Source: Lachnospiraceae bacterium (lineage in GTDB: Bacteria; Bacillota; Clostridia; Lachnospirales; Lachnospiraceae). From it: 40,422 nt of DNA. The notes under the pieces were generated by a model that saw only the letters and a list, made by a program, of their open reading frames with translations, had not been told where the DNA came from and ran no database searches. Positions 9,046-17,153 of this stretch are shown here, piece by piece (position 1 is the stretch's first letter; every line of letters begins with the position of its first letter). Location: positions 1-40,422 of the forward strand of contig JAFLSZ010000008.1 of assembly GCA_022510665.1 (NCBI GenBank), in the 5' to 3' direction. The position numbers and the translations under genes were made by a program.

Positions 9046-9086
9046 TACCTTTTTTTAATTTTTTTGCTTTCCGCTCTTTGAGTCAC

Positions 9087-9115
9087 GGGCGGCATACGTT
9101 TACCGCATACCGCCC
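9087..9115. other. GC-rich hairpin downstream of the DegV gene
   Basis: GGGCGGCATACG and the near-complementary CGCATACCGCCC form a roughly 10-bp stem with a short loop. On the minus strand it is not followed directly by a T-run, so it is not a standard intrinsic terminator, but it lies about 60 bases beyond the DegV stop and could stabilise the transcript end. The rest of 9046-9177 shows no gene. Confidence 0.4.
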
Positions 9116-9177
9116 CACAGAAAACCGAACCAATCTTCAAACAGCCGTTTTGTTTTTCCTCTTTTTGCGGCCTGTCG

Positions 9178-10008
9178 TCAGTACGCGACAATAATTCCGC
9201 CTTCGTTGGCGTACATTGTACTTAATCCGCCGGTATTTACTATCATACACTCACAAAACGGAACCTTACTCATAATCATCTGCCGGACTGCCTCCGCACG
9301 CGCCGGATGGTTACAGTGGGCAATCGCAAGCGTTCTTGTTGTTGCCTCCTTTGCGTCCGCTGCAACGGCCTCCGCAAGTTTTTTCAAAGTACGGTCTACC
9401 CCTCTTGCCTGATCCAGCTTCACAATCACGCCATCATCCCCTCCGAGCAAAGGCTTGATATTCAAAGCATTGCAAAGAATCGCCTGTATATGCGACAGCC
9501 GGCCGTTTTTTATGAAAACTTCCAAATCTTCCAGCACAAACTTTGTCTGCACACTATTCCGGAACGCCGCAATCCTTTTTGCCGTTTCTTCAAAATTATA
9601 TTTTTCGAGTAATTTACGCAGTTTTAAAATCAGTAAAGACTCTCCTACCGAAGCAGACTTGGAATCCACAATCTCAATCTTTACCTCCGGATGCTCCTCC
9701 TGATATAACTGCTTTGCAAGCACCGCGCTCTGATAAGAACCGCTCAAATGCCTGGAAAGCGTAACGACAAACACTTCGTCAGCCCCTTCAAATTCACGCA
9801 TATAGCGCTCCGGAGCCGGACAGGCAGAACGCGGACACTCCTCAGCCGCCCGCATTTTACTTAGGAAAGTCCGTTGACAAAAACTCTCGTCATCAATAAT
9901 ATTCTCATTTCCGACCGTCAAAGTGAGCGGTACTAACCGGACTCCTGTCCATTCCTTTTTCTCCGCCGTAAAATCGGCACAACTGTCCGCAATCAACCTT
10001 CTAACCAT
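9178..10008 (-). CDS. DegV family fatty-acid-binding protein
   Basis: 276 aa, full length for the family. DegV proteins bind a single fatty acid; in Firmicutes the FakB members present it to the FakA kinase. Seen here: the N-terminal IADSCADFT strand-turn, LVPLTLTVG, the ligand-site motif SRHLSGSYQSA near residue 85, VDSKSASVGESLL, and the C-terminal half with IKPLLGGDDGVI and the final GGLSTMYANEGGIIVAY. No FakA gene is adjacent. Single gene with its own promoter (10068-10096), divergent from the PadR gene. Confidence 0.93.
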   Translation of the reverse strand: MVRRLIADSCADFTAEKKEWTGVRLVPLTLTVGNENIIDDESFCQRTFLSKMRAAEECPRSACPAPERYMREFEGADEVFVVTLSRHLSGSYQSAVLAKQLYQEEHPEVKIEIVDSKSASVGESLLILKLRKLLEKYNFEETAKRIAAFRNSVQTKFVLEDLEVFIKNGRLSHIQAILCNALNIKPLLGGDDGVIVKLDQARGVDRTLKKLAEAVAADAKEATTRTLAIAHCNHPARAEAVRQMIMSKVPFCECMIVNTGGLSTMYANEGGIIVAY

Positions 10009-10067
10009 AGTTCCGCCTTCTTTCTGTCACTTCTTATTACGTCATATAGTTTTCATCTCTACGTTTC

Positions 10068-10096
10068 ATCATATCACAACAACATAATTTTGTCTA
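10068..10096 (-). promoter_or_regulatory. Promoter of the DegV gene
   Basis: On the minus strand TAGACA (10091-10096) and TATGAT (10068-10073), 17 bases apart, about 60 bases before the DegV start. Confidence 0.65.
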
Positions 10097-10166
10097 TATC
10101 CTTATGAAAAATTCATCAAAAGATTGCGGGCATAAAAAATTTTTTGTATTTTCTGTAATAAAGCAC

Positions 10167-10195
10167 TTGACACATATATCGAACCACGATATAAT
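10167..10195 (+). promoter_or_regulatory. Promoter of the PadR-DUF2812 operon
   Basis: Consensus TTGACA (10167-10172), exact 17-base spacer and TATAAT (10190-10195). The spacer and -10 box are covered by the first inverted repeat described in the next entry, so binding there would block RNA polymerase. Confidence 0.88.
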
Positions 10196-10212
10196 AGTAT
10201 CGAACTTCGATA
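10176..10212 (+). promoter_or_regulatory. Tandem operator, probable PadR binding sites
   Basis: Two inverted repeats of one design: ATATCG-AACCA-CGATAT (10176-10192) and TATCG-AACTT-CGATA (10198-10212). Their centres are 21 bases apart, about two helical turns. The first spans the spacer and -10 box, the second lies at the start-site region of the PadR operon. PadR proteins commonly bind such dyads and repress their own operon; assignment to this PadR is inference from position. Confidence 0.75.
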
Positions 10213-10240
10213 TATCGTAATGTTATATAAGGAGACTGAA

Positions 10241-10573
10241 ATGGAGAATAAACTAAAACGAATCTACATTCCCATGACCGAAACAGGCTTTTATATTCTG
10301 TTCTGTCTTCAAAAAGAAAATCACGGATACAACATCGGCCAGCAGGTAAAACGGATGACCGGCGGAGAGCTCTCCATCAGTCCCGGCACCATGTACGGAA
10401 CTCTTTCCAAAATGGAAAAAGACGGACTGATTCAATTTGTGAAAGAAGAAGACAAACGAAAGTTTTACCGGATTACGGAACTGGGAAACGAAATTCTGGA
10501 ACTGGAACTAAAACGCATTGAACGCCTGTATAAAAACAGCAGGGGCGAAATCACAGGAGGTATCGACGAATGA
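10241..10573 (+). CDS. PadR family transcriptional regulator
   Basis: 110 aa from the ATG at 10241, which has AAGGAG six bases upstream (an upstream TTG/ATG at 10220 lacks one). Winged-helix repressor: TETGFYILFCLQKENHGYNIGQ is the first helix region, GELSISPGTMYGTLSKME the recognition helix and RKFYRITELG the wing. A C-terminal helix for dimerisation follows. The next gene overlaps by four bases (ATGA), so the two are translationally coupled. PadR regulators paired with DUF2812 membrane proteins are a recurrent arrangement in Firmicutes, usually controlling a stress-related membrane function. The operator pair upstream indicates autoregulation. Confidence 0.93.
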   Translation: MENKLKRIYIPMTETGFYILFCLQKENHGYNIGQQVKRMTGGELSISPGTMYGTLSKMEKDGLIQFVKEEDKRKFYRITELGNEILELELKRIERLYKNSRGEITGGIDE

Positions 10574-11151
10574 AAGAAGACGCAAACATTTTGGTAGAAA
10601 AGCAAAAATTTTACATCGCGGAGTTTGAACAGGAGGCCGCATGGCTCTCGTTTATGCACAAAGAGGGCTGGAAATTCCTCTCCACCGACGGTTTTCATTA
10701 TCGCTTTGAGGCTGCCGAAAAAGAGGACTGGTGCTATCAGCTTGATTACAAACAAAACGGCGCCGCCGAAGACGACTATTTACAGCTCTACCGGGACTTC
10801 GGCTGGGAATTTGCCGGACAGTATCAGAACTGGTTCTACTTCCGTAAAAAGTGCGCGGAGGGAGAAGCTCCAGACCTGTCCGTATTCAGCGACCGGGAAT
10901 CCAGACTGGAGCTGTGCAGACGCATTATCAACGGGCAGTTTCTCCGTATGCTTCCGGTCTGCTTTCTGCTAATGCTTTACAGCTATCTGGTGTTTTTTAC
11001 CGGCTTTTTGGACTTGAAAGGCTTTATGGGAGGCTTACTGAACGGAATTGCCTACGGCGCCGTAATTGTATTTCTCTTCATTTTCGGTCTCTATATAAAC
11101 CAAATATCCCGCTTAAATAAGATGATGAAAAATTTAGGCGATACCAAATGA
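10570..11151 (+). CDS. DUF2812 domain membrane protein
   Basis: 193 aa. The N-terminal ~110 residues form the cytoplasmic DUF2812 domain (FEQEAAWLSFMHKEGWKF, YRDFGWEFAGQYQNWFYFRK). Two membrane segments follow (about 134-152 and 158-178), then a short charged tail. GGAGG lies nine bases before the ATG, inside the end of the PadR gene, and the four-base overlap points to coupled translation. Function unknown; partner of the PadR regulator. Confidence 0.88.
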   Translation: MKEDANILVEKQKFYIAEFEQEAAWLSFMHKEGWKFLSTDGFHYRFEAAEKEDWCYQLDYKQNGAAEDDYLQLYRDFGWEFAGQYQNWFYFRKKCAEGEAPDLSVFSDRESRLELCRRIINGQFLRMLPVCFLLMLYSYLVFFTGFLDLKGFMGGLLNGIAYGAVIVFLFIFGLYINQISRLNKMMKNLGDTK

Positions 11152-11174
11152 TATTACAGGCAACAAACGGTTGC

Positions 11175-11203
11175 TTGCTTTCGGCACTCTGCTATGGTAA
11201 GAT
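11175..11203 (+). promoter_or_regulatory. Possible promoter of the XRE/zinc-ribbon gene
   Basis: TTGCTT (11175-11180), 17-base spacer, TAAGAT (11198-11203), 43 bases before the ATG at 11247. Fair match only. Confidence 0.45.
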
Positions 11204-11246
11204 GATTACGGCTTAAATACCAATGTTTTTATCGGAGGTGACCTTT

Positions 11247-11696
11247 ATGGAATTGAAAGATGTTTTATTGGAACTTCGAAACAAGAATCATCTAACCCAA
11301 GACGGACTTGCGGAAAAACTGTTTGTTACGCGGCAGGCTGTTTCAAGATGGGAATCGGGGGAAACAACTCCAAACGTAGAAACTTTGAAATCGCTTTCAA
11401 AGCTATTTGACGTTTCCATTAACACTCTGCTGGGCTCCCCCCGTAAATTAGTCTGCCAATGCTGCGGTATGCCGTTAGATGATACCTCAATAAGCAAAGA
11501 GCCTGACGGCTCATTTAATGAGGAATACTGTAAATGGTGTTATGCCGACGGAAATTATATCTACACCCATCTTGATGATTTAATTGACTTTCTTGTCGGG
11601 CACATGACTAACGAAAACTTTCCCGCCGAACGGGCAAGAGCATTTCTTGAAGAACAGTTACCAAAGCTGAACTATTGGAGCAAAAAAGCGCAGTAA
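11247..11696 (+). CDS. XRE-family helix-turn-helix protein with zinc ribbon
   Basis: 149 aa from the ATG at 11247, which follows GGAGGTGA by five bases; the in-frame upstream ATG at 11223 has no ribosome site. Residues ~1-60 are a Cro/C1-type HTH (NHLTQDGLAEKLFVTRQAVS, then ESGETTPNVETL). Residues ~68-145 form a zinc-ribbon-like domain with C-x2-C (CQCCGMPL) and a second C-x2-C (YCKWC), matching the 'putative zinc ribbon' domain found alone or fused to HTHs in Clostridia. Likely a DNA-binding regulator sensing metal or redox state; target unknown. Confidence 0.88.
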   Translation: MELKDVLLELRNKNHLTQDGLAEKLFVTRQAVSRWESGETTPNVETLKSLSKLFDVSINTLLGSPRKLVCQCCGMPLDDTSISKEPDGSFNEEYCKWCYADGNYIYTHLDDLIDFLVGHMTNENFPAERARAFLEEQLPKLNYWSKKAQ

Positions 11697-11823
11697 TCAA
11701 GCGAAACGTAAGTTATCACAAAACACTTACAATAGCGCAAAGCTCAACAGAGGAACATGCAGATCTTCAAACAGTTTTTACTTGATCATGGCAACCATGA
11801 TTACCGCATGGAAAATGTATAGA

Positions 11824-11857
11824 AAAATTCTCTCCACCTATTGATGGAGAGAATTTT
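11824..11857. terminator. Bidirectional terminator
   Basis: Perfect 13-bp inverted repeat AAAATTCTCTCCA / TGGAGAGAATTTT with an 8-base loop, flanked by A-runs on the left and T-runs on the right. It separates the convergent XRE gene (plus) and lipoprotein gene (minus). The 125 bases between the XRE stop and this hairpin show no recognisable gene. Confidence 0.85.
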
Positions 11858-11924
11858 AGTTTATTAATTTCCCTATGAAACACCTTTTTCAAAGCGTTTT
11901 ATTTTATGAAACATTTCCTTTTCT

Positions 11925-12581
11925 TTACCCCAAAACATCATAAGAAACAGAAAGAAGATACTCATACCTCTCGTCTGTCCGTTTTCCTTCTTCATCCAAA
12001 ACGGTAAAATCAACAATGCCGGCAATCATTCCGTAACCTGCCGCGGTTGTCTTTTTCGAATATTCATCGTACTCCTTTGTAAAGGAAATCTCCTCTCCCT
12101 TTTTTAATGTATGATGAACTTCTATATCATACGAGCCGCCGCTTTCCCAATTCCGGTTACTGTCCGCCGCCATAAGGCCCGCAAACGGCATATCTCTGGA
12201 AGAAATCACAACGCTCTCTTTCTCCCCGACATACCGGAGAATTAACGTTGTTTGAATACTATCCGTTCCGTTCTGCAGTTCGGAAAGGCGGTAAATTGTT
12301 TTCGGCGCCGTTATACTGAACTCAAAGTCCCCCAAACGTACGGTCTTACATACGCTGACCGGTTTCACAAAGTACTTTTCCTCTTCCGAAGATTCGGTCA
12401 TATCCTGACTGAGGTTCTGTTGAATCACTTTTGCCCACCAGTCTTCCGTTGCCGGCGTCTCGGTTGGAGTCGGACTTTCTTTGCTGCTCTCCTTCCCGCA
12501 GGCGATGCAAGAAACTGCCATGCAAAGCAAAATAAGGGATACTGCCTTTTTGAAATTTCTATCTTGAAAAATATTTCTCAT
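11925..12581 (-). CDS. Putative lipoprotein of unknown function
   Basis: 218 aa. A basic N-terminus (RNFKKAV) and hydrophobic stretch end in AVSCIACGKE, a lipoprotein signal with either cysteine as possible lipid site. A Ser/Thr/Pro/Glu linker (ESPTPTETPATED) leads to a ~160-residue domain rich in beta-strands, with RLGDFEFSITAPKTIYRLSEL and EEISFTKEYDEYSKKTTAAG. Not recognised beyond that. GGGAGGG precedes the ATG by six bases. Part of its 3' coding end (bases 11970-12076) is present again at 14117-14223 upstream of the chemoreceptor gene. Confidence 0.8.
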   Translation of the reverse strand: MRNIFQDRNFKKAVSLILLCMAVSCIACGKESSKESPTPTETPATEDWWAKVIQQNLSQDMTESSEEEKYFVKPVSVCKTVRLGDFEFSITAPKTIYRLSELQNGTDSIQTTLILRYVGEKESVVISSRDMPFAGLMAADSNRNWESGGSYDIEVHHTLKKGEEISFTKEYDEYSKKTTAAGYGMIAGIVDFTVLDEEGKRTDERYEYLLSVSYDVLG

Positions 12582-12618
12582 AGTTCTCCCTCCCTTTTAA
12601 GATGTCAGGTACTTAGTT

Positions 12619-14067
12619 CTATTTCAATTTCTGAGCAAGCAAAGAAATCTTTTCCAATACCGCTTTACAGTCGTTCATGTTTTCTACTGCGTTTTCGGAA
12701 GTACGCAGCCCTTCTGTTGACGATGCTGCTACCTCCTCGCTTGTTGCAGACAACTGAGAAATATTTTCGAATATGGTATCGGTGGAAGAAAGGATAGAAA
12801 CCATACCCTGTTCTGTATGTCTGATTTTATCCGACAATTCTTTCATTTCATTATCAATATCTGTAAAGCGCTGTAAAGTACTGTCTATCATTTCATTCTG
12901 CTTATTAACGGAAGCTACCGAGTTTTCAATACTCTCGTTAGCAAGCTGTGTATCGGAATTCAAAGCTTTAATTATACTTGTAATATTATTGGAAGCTTGC
13001 TGTGTCTGTTCGGAAAGCTGGCGGATTTCCTCTGCTACAACGGCAAATCCTCTCCCGGCTTCTCCGGCTCTTGCCGCCTCAATGGAAGCATTAAGCGCAA
13101 GCAGATTGGTTTGGCTCGCAATATTGAGAATCGTACCGATGAATTGCTGTACTTCATTAACCTGATCGGTCAGACGGCTGATTACCTGTACGGTAACATC
13201 ACTTGCCTGTGCAACATTGCCTGCCTGAGTCTTCAGTTCCTGTATCTCTTTGGAGCCCTCCGAAATGGTCTTGGTCGTTCTGTCAGAAGCATCTAACATA
13301 GCCTTAATTTCTTTTTCGGCCGTATCGGAAGCCTGTTGAATTTCCACACACATGGATGCCTGAGCCTGAATCGCCTCTGCGGTGCTTTCCGTACTTTCTG
13401 CAATATTGCCCATAGCAAAGTTATTGGTATCGACACACTGTTTCAACTGAGTTACCATCTTCATTGCCTCTTCAAAATTGGTTGCAATACTGTCGGCAAT
13501 TTCAGACATCTTCTGTACGGTTTCCTCCTGTTCGGAAGCGGCTTCTTTAATGGATTGCATATTTTCTTCATTAAAACGAATCAACAGTCCGGTTACACTG
13601 ACGGAAGCAATAGCCACCAGAGTCAATGTAAACATCCTGATAAAGGAATCGGTTATATATTCATCCATTCCGTTATAGTTAATGATGATTCGAAGCACAT
13701 TTGCAATGAGTGCTATGGCATTTCCCAAAAGAGTTATTCGTTTATTTAAAAATGCCATGGAAATAATTATAATCGGAAATGCATACATGAAACAGTTGTC
13801 CTGACTGTTCAAAAGTACAATGGCTACATATGCTGTCGCACAGGAAGCCATCATGACAACGCAGCATTTTTTAGTATCGCGTGCCTGGATAAAAAATATG
13901 GTATTGAGAACAACCGCAGCAGAAACGAAAATAATCTGAATCATTACCGGTACGGTTAGCTGCACGAAAAGTGCGGAAGCGATAAAGGATATCAGAAAAT
14001 ATCCCAAAATAAGCGTAATAATAGGGTACATTTTTCCATTGGTGGCTTTATACTGTTGTTCTGTCAT
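12619..14067 (-). CDS. Methyl-accepting chemotaxis protein
   Basis: 482 aa. About six closely spaced membrane segments occupy residues 15-165 with almost no extracellular domain. No clear HAMP domain is seen; a coiled coil ([16 protein letters not shown]) leads directly to the cytoplasmic signalling domain. The conserved hairpin tip [21 protein letters not shown] is intact (positions ~305-330), followed by [14 protein letters not shown]. Such receptors relay signals to CheA/CheW and are methylated on glutamates along the coiled coil; a membrane-embedded sensor suggests sensing of membrane state or a small hydrophobic cue, which is inference. It lies between the lipoprotein gene and a broken copy of that gene's 3' end, and its composition is more AT-rich than the flanks, so it may have arrived as an insertion. 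Confidence 0.93.
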   Translation of the reverse strand: MTEQQYKATNGKMYPIITLILGYFLISFIASALFVQLTVPVMIQIIFVSAAVVLNTIFFIQARDTKKCCVVMMASCATAYVAIVLLNSQDNCFMYAFPIIIISMAFLNKRITLLGNAIALIANVLRIIINYNGMDEYITDSFIRMFTLTLVAIASVSVTGLLIRFNEENMQSIKEAASEQEETVQKMSEIADSIATNFEEAMKMVTQLKQCVDTNNFAMGNIAESTESTAEAIQAQASMCVEIQQASDTAEKEIKAMLDASDRTTKTISEGSKEIQELKTQAGNVAQASDVTVQVISRLTDQVNEVQQFIGTILNIASQTNLLALNASIEAARAGEAGRGFAVVAEEIRQLSEQTQQASNNITSIIKALNSDTQLANESIENSVASVNKQNEMIDSTLQRFTDIDNEMKELSDKIRHTEQGMVSILSSTDTIFENISQLSATSEEVAASSTEGLRTSENAVENMNDCKAVLEKISLLAQKLK

Positions 14068-14089
14068 GAGAAAACACTTCCTTTTCTGG

Positions 14090-14230
14090 TATTTTTATAA
14101 TGAAAAGCGGATAGGTCTCGTTTGTCTGTTTCCCTTCTTCATCCAAAACGGTAAACTCAACAATGCCGGCAATCACGCCATAACCTGCCGCGGTTGTCTT
14201 CTTCGAATATTCATCGTGCTCCTCATTTAT
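14090..14230 (-). pseudogene. Fragment of a lipoprotein gene (copy of the 3' part of 11925-12581)
   Basis: Bases 14117-14223 align without gaps to 11970-12076 with 9 mismatches in 107 (about 92% identity by hand count). The encoded peptide DEYSKKTTAAGYGVIAG...DEEGKQT matches the lipoprotein C-terminal part, but signal peptide and main domain are missing and the reading frame then runs on into unrelated sequence overlapping the chemoreceptor start. Clearly a remnant of a duplication or of recombination. Confidence 0.8.
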
Positions 14231-14237
14231 ATCATAT

Positions 14238-14266
14238 ATACTATCACAGGGTAACAATATTGTCAA
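14238..14266 (-). promoter_or_regulatory. Promoter upstream of the gene fragment and chemoreceptor
   Basis: On the minus strand TTGACA (14261-14266) and TAGTAT (14238-14243), 17-base spacer. It would drive transcription through the gene fragment into the chemoreceptor gene, giving a leader of about 170 bases. Confidence 0.65.
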
Positions 14267-14277
14267 TTCTCTCCGTT

Positions 14278-14434
14278 CCCGAGTCTCTGCACTTTTTAAT
14301 CACTTTAAAAAATTCCGCAGATTGCACGCTGTCTTATTTTTGCATTTGTCCGAAGGCGGGCTGCGCATGCAAAAATAAGATAGCGTGAATCTACGGAATA
14401 TAAAAAGTATACAAAATGCGGAAATTCAGGTTTC
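14278..14434 (-). repeat. MITE-like palindromic repeat, full copy 1
   Basis: Non-coding. Ends resemble each other as inverted repeats (GAGTCTCTGCA-TTTTT at left; TGCGGAAATTC at right). The core is a long imperfect inverted repeat, arms 14313-14345 and 14367-14398, around a GC-rich loop. Read on the minus strand it aligns over its whole length with 29031-29185, including GCATTTTGTATA, TTCCGTAGATT, TCTTATTTTTGC and TTTTTAAAGTGATTAAAAA. It ends two bases from the htpG stop and may serve as the htpG terminator. Confidence 0.75.
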
Positions 14435-14436
14435 CT

Positions 14437-16437
14437 TTACTTTGTCAGCAGCAGCATAATTTCATTGCTGCGCTCAATAAACTTTGTCATTTCTTCCGGT
14501 GCCAGCGGCTTATGGGAAAGCATTGCCAAATCATACAGCTGTTCGCAGATAACGGAAGCATTTTTGCTCTTTTTGTGCTCAAACACATACTTTACCAGCG
14601 GATGGTTTCCGTTTAATACAAGCGTCTCGCCGTCGCCGCCGAACATCGACGGATCCGTGCCGTACATATTGTACATCTTCATCATATCCTGCATTCTGCG
14701 GCTGTCCTCGGAAAGCGTAATCATGGAAGCTACCTTCTCGTTCTTTAACTTCTCCACTTTTACGGTGAGTTTTTCCTTGCCGAGGGTTTTCTTCACCATC
14801 TCCGTCACAGTTTCGGTCAGCTTCTTCCAGTCTTCTTCACTCTCCGCCACATCTTCCTTAAATGCTTCGGTAAGGTCCGCGTCAATACGCTGAAAACGGA
14901 TTTCCTTATTCTCGTATTCCAGTTTCGAAATATACGGCTGGTCGATGTTATGGGTAAGCAGAACCGCATCCAGTCCCGCTTCCTTAAACATATTGATATA
15001 CTGGCTCTGCTGTCTTTCGTCCGTTACATAATAAACAATCTGTTTCTTTTCCCCGGAATCCTCGTCGTCTCCGCCGCCCGCCAGACTGCCGTCCGCGTTC
15101 TCTACCTCTACGGCAGGTGTTTCCGTCGAATCCTCTCCTGCGGCTTCCTTCGCTGCCTTTATATAGTCCTCTAAGGTAAGATATTTACCCTCTAAGTTCT
15201 TAAAGAGCATATATTCTTTCATCTTCTCGCAGAACTTGTCGTCCTTTAAGCAGCCGTACTTAATAAACGGGCTGATATCGTCCCAGTATTTCTCGTAAGA
15301 TTCCCGCTCTACCTTACACATACCGGAAAGCTTATCCGCTACCTTCTTTGTAATGTAATCCGAAATCTTCTTGACAAAACCGTCGTTTTGCAGCGCGCTT
15401 CTGGACACGTTAAGCGGCAGGTCCGGACAGTCAATAACGCCCTTTAACAAAAGCAGAAACTCCGGAATGACTTCCTTGATATTATCCGCGATAAATACCT
15501 GATTGCTGTAAAGTTTAATCGTACCCTCTAAATTCTCGTACTCCATATTAACTTTAGGGAAGTACAAAATACCCTTTAAATTAAACGGATAGTCCATATT
15601 TAAGTGAATCCAGAACAACGGCTCCTTATAATCATGGAACACATCACGGAAAAACTGCTTATACTCCTCCTCGGTACACTCGTTCGGATGCTTTGTCCAA
15701 AGCGGATTCGGATTATTTAACGGCTGCGGCTTCTTCTCCTCTTCCGTCTTTTCTTCACCGTCTTCCGCCTTCGGTTCTTCTTCCTTTTTCGGCGCATCTA
15801 CATTTTCAAAGTAAATCGGCGTCGGCATAAAGTAACAATACTTTTCAATAACTTCCTTCGCACGGTATTCGTTGGAAAACTCATAGCTGTCCTCATTTAA
15901 ATACAATGTAATTTCCGTACCGCGCTCCGTGCGGCTTCCTTCGGACATCACAAAATCCACACCTTCCTCGGACTCCCAGTAAACGGAAGGCTCGTCCTCT
16001 TTGTAAGACTTGGTATTAATAGTTACTTTGTGGGCTACCATAAACGCGGAATAAAATCCAAGACCGAAGTGACCGATAATACAATCCTCGTTGGCCTTGT
16101 CCTTATACTTCTCCACAAACGCCTGTGCCCCGGAAAACGCAATCTGGTTAATGTACTGCTTTACTTCTTCCGCAGTCATACCGATACCGTTATCGATAAT
16201 GGTAATTGTACTCTCCTCCGGACTTACCTTTACCGTAACTTTCCATTCATTGTCTTCCGGCAGGGAAACCTCTCCCATAATTTCCAACTTCTTCATTTTT
16301 GTAATTGCGTCACACCCGTTGGAAATTAACTCACGGAAAAAGATGTCGTGATCCGAATACAGCCATTTTTTAATAATCGGAAATATATTTTCCGAATTGA
16401 TAGACAAGCTTCCCTTTTCTTCCATAACATTGCTCAT
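14437..16437 (-). CDS. htpG: Chaperone HtpG (Hsp90)
   Basis: 666 aa from the ATG at 16437, which has AAAGGAG eight bases upstream; a longer frame to 16497 would run across the -10 box. Dimeric ATP-driven chaperone. The GHKL ATPase domain shows FFRELISNGCDAI, IIDNGIGMT, GHFGLGFYSAFMV and TEITLYL; the middle domain has PLFWIHLNMDYPFNLKGILYFPK and LNVSRSALQND with the catalytic Arg; a C-terminal dimerisation domain ends the protein. An acidic insert (KKEEEPKAEDGEEKTEEEKK) lies between N and middle domains, resembling the charged linker of eukaryotic Hsp90, and a second acidic patch (GGDDEDSGEKK) sits in the middle-to-C junction. Regulation: a perfect CIRCE lies just upstream of the promoter. Confidence 0.97.
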   Translation of the reverse strand: MSNVMEEKGSLSINSENIFPIIKKWLYSDHDIFFRELISNGCDAITKMKKLEIMGEVSLPEDNEWKVTVKVSPEESTITIIDNGIGMTAEEVKQYINQIAFSGAQAFVEKYKDKANEDCIIGHFGLGFYSAFMVAHKVTINTKSYKEDEPSVYWESEEGVDFVMSEGSRTERGTEITLYLNEDSYEFSNEYRAKEVIEKYCYFMPTPIYFENVDAPKKEEEPKAEDGEEKTEEEKKPQPLNNPNPLWTKHPNECTEEEYKQFFRDVFHDYKEPLFWIHLNMDYPFNLKGILYFPKVNMEYENLEGTIKLYSNQVFIADNIKEVIPEFLLLLKGVIDCPDLPLNVSRSALQNDGFVKKISDYITKKVADKLSGMCKVERESYEKYWDDISPFIKYGCLKDDKFCEKMKEYMLFKNLEGKYLTLEDYIKAAKEAAGEDSTETPAVEVENADGSLAGGGDDEDSGEKKQIVYYVTDERQQSQYINMFKEAGLDAVLLTHNIDQPYISKLEYENKEIRFQRIDADLTEAFKEDVAESEEDWKKLTETVTEMVKKTLGKEKLTVKVEKLKNEKVASMITLSEDSRRMQDMMKMYNMYGTDPSMFGGDGETLVLNGNHPLVKYVFEHKKSKNASVICEQLYDLAMLSHKPLAPEEMTKFIERSNEIMLLLTK

Positions 16438-16476
16438 AAATAACTCTCCTTTCGCGGATAATTTCGCTATGCTTCT

Positions 16477-16505
16477 ACTATAATACCGAATCTGCAAAAT
16501 GTCAA
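16477..16505 (-). promoter_or_regulatory. htpG promoter
   Basis: On the minus strand TTGACA (16500-16505), 17-base spacer, TATAGT (16477-16482), about 40 bases before the htpG start. The CIRCE operator lies seven bases upstream of the -35 box. Confidence 0.85.
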
Positions 16506-16512
16506 GAAAAAT

Positions 16513-16539
16513 TTAGCACTCATTCAAGATGAGTGCTAA
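16513..16539. promoter_or_regulatory. CIRCE operator (HrcA binding site)
   Basis: TTAGCACTC - nine bases - GAGTGCTAA, an exact match to the CIRCE consensus bound by the heat-shock repressor HrcA. Positioned immediately upstream of the htpG -35 box. Its right part also encodes the last residues and stop codon of the DUF5721 gene (stop at 16520-16522). Confidence 0.95.
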
Positions 16540-17011
16540 CAGTAATTCCTTTTTCCTTTAAAAAATCCTGCAATGCCTTATCCCATGCGTATTCCAACGT
16601 TTTTTCCATCGTAAAGCCCACATGGGAAACACCGCTTACCAGCCTGCATTTACCCGCCGTATATCGGATATTCAGATACAATACGGCGCCGGCTTCCTCT
16701 TTTTCCTTGCCGCATTCCCTTAAAATCCTTTCCGTCCATTCCTTCTTTGCGGCAAGCACCACGAAAAACATCCCCGGCAGGCGCTTCCCTTTTACCGTCT
16801 GAAAAAAAATTTCTTTTACTTCGCCCCAGAGCGCAAACTCTCTTGTAATATTCTCCGGTTCTTCAAAAAAATCCTTTTTCAGCCTTCCGTTTACGGATAA
16901 TTCAAAAAAAGTTTCTACCTTGGCTTCCTTTACTTCCCAGTCATCAAACAATTCACCTTTAAGCAAAACCGCCATAAACGGTTTTAATTCTTCCACATTT
17001 CCCGAAAACAT
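16520..17011 (-). CDS. DUF5721 family protein
   Basis: 163 aa, soluble, no signal peptide. The pattern ELKPFMAVLLKGELFDDWEVKEA, VNGRLKKDFF, FFQTVKGKRLPGMFFVVL matches what I recall of DUF5721, a family largely confined to Lachnospiraceae; function unknown. AAGGAG precedes the ATG. Its last codons (VSTHLE and stop) fall inside the CIRCE site that controls htpG, so there is no terminator between the two genes; some readthrough from this gene into htpG is possible when HrcA is absent. Confidence 0.7.
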   Translation of the reverse strand: MFSGNVEELKPFMAVLLKGELFDDWEVKEAKVETFFELSVNGRLKKDFFEEPENITREFALWGEVKEIFFQTVKGKRLPGMFFVVLAAKKEWTERILRECGKEKEEAGAVLYLNIRYTAGKCRLVSGVSHVGFTMEKTLEYAWDKALQDFLKEKGITVSTHLE

Positions 17012-17153
17012 AAAGTCGGTCTCCTTCCTGTACTAATTTCCTCTCATAATTCCCGCAGATAATGTCCAAACTAACCTTGTAACCAAACAAAACGCCATAC
17101 TTTGTATATGGTACTTTTCATGTTTTCATGTAATTTATGAAAGGAGAATACCC

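Noticed and set aside
11757-11822. Short plus-strand frame (21 codons) before the terminator at 11824
   Set aside because: No ribosome site, no similarity I recognise; could be an old gene remnant but cannot be supported.
14048-14266. 72-codon minus-strand frame as a possible functional gene
   Set aside because: Its recognisable part is only a fragment of the lipoprotein C-terminus; it has no signal peptide and its end overlaps the chemoreceptor start. Annotated as a gene remnant.
14313-14398. Long palindrome considered as a CRISPR repeat or phage attachment site
   Set aside because: No regularly spaced direct repeats and no integrase; the same palindrome recurs at 29083-29140 as part of a larger element with inverted ends.
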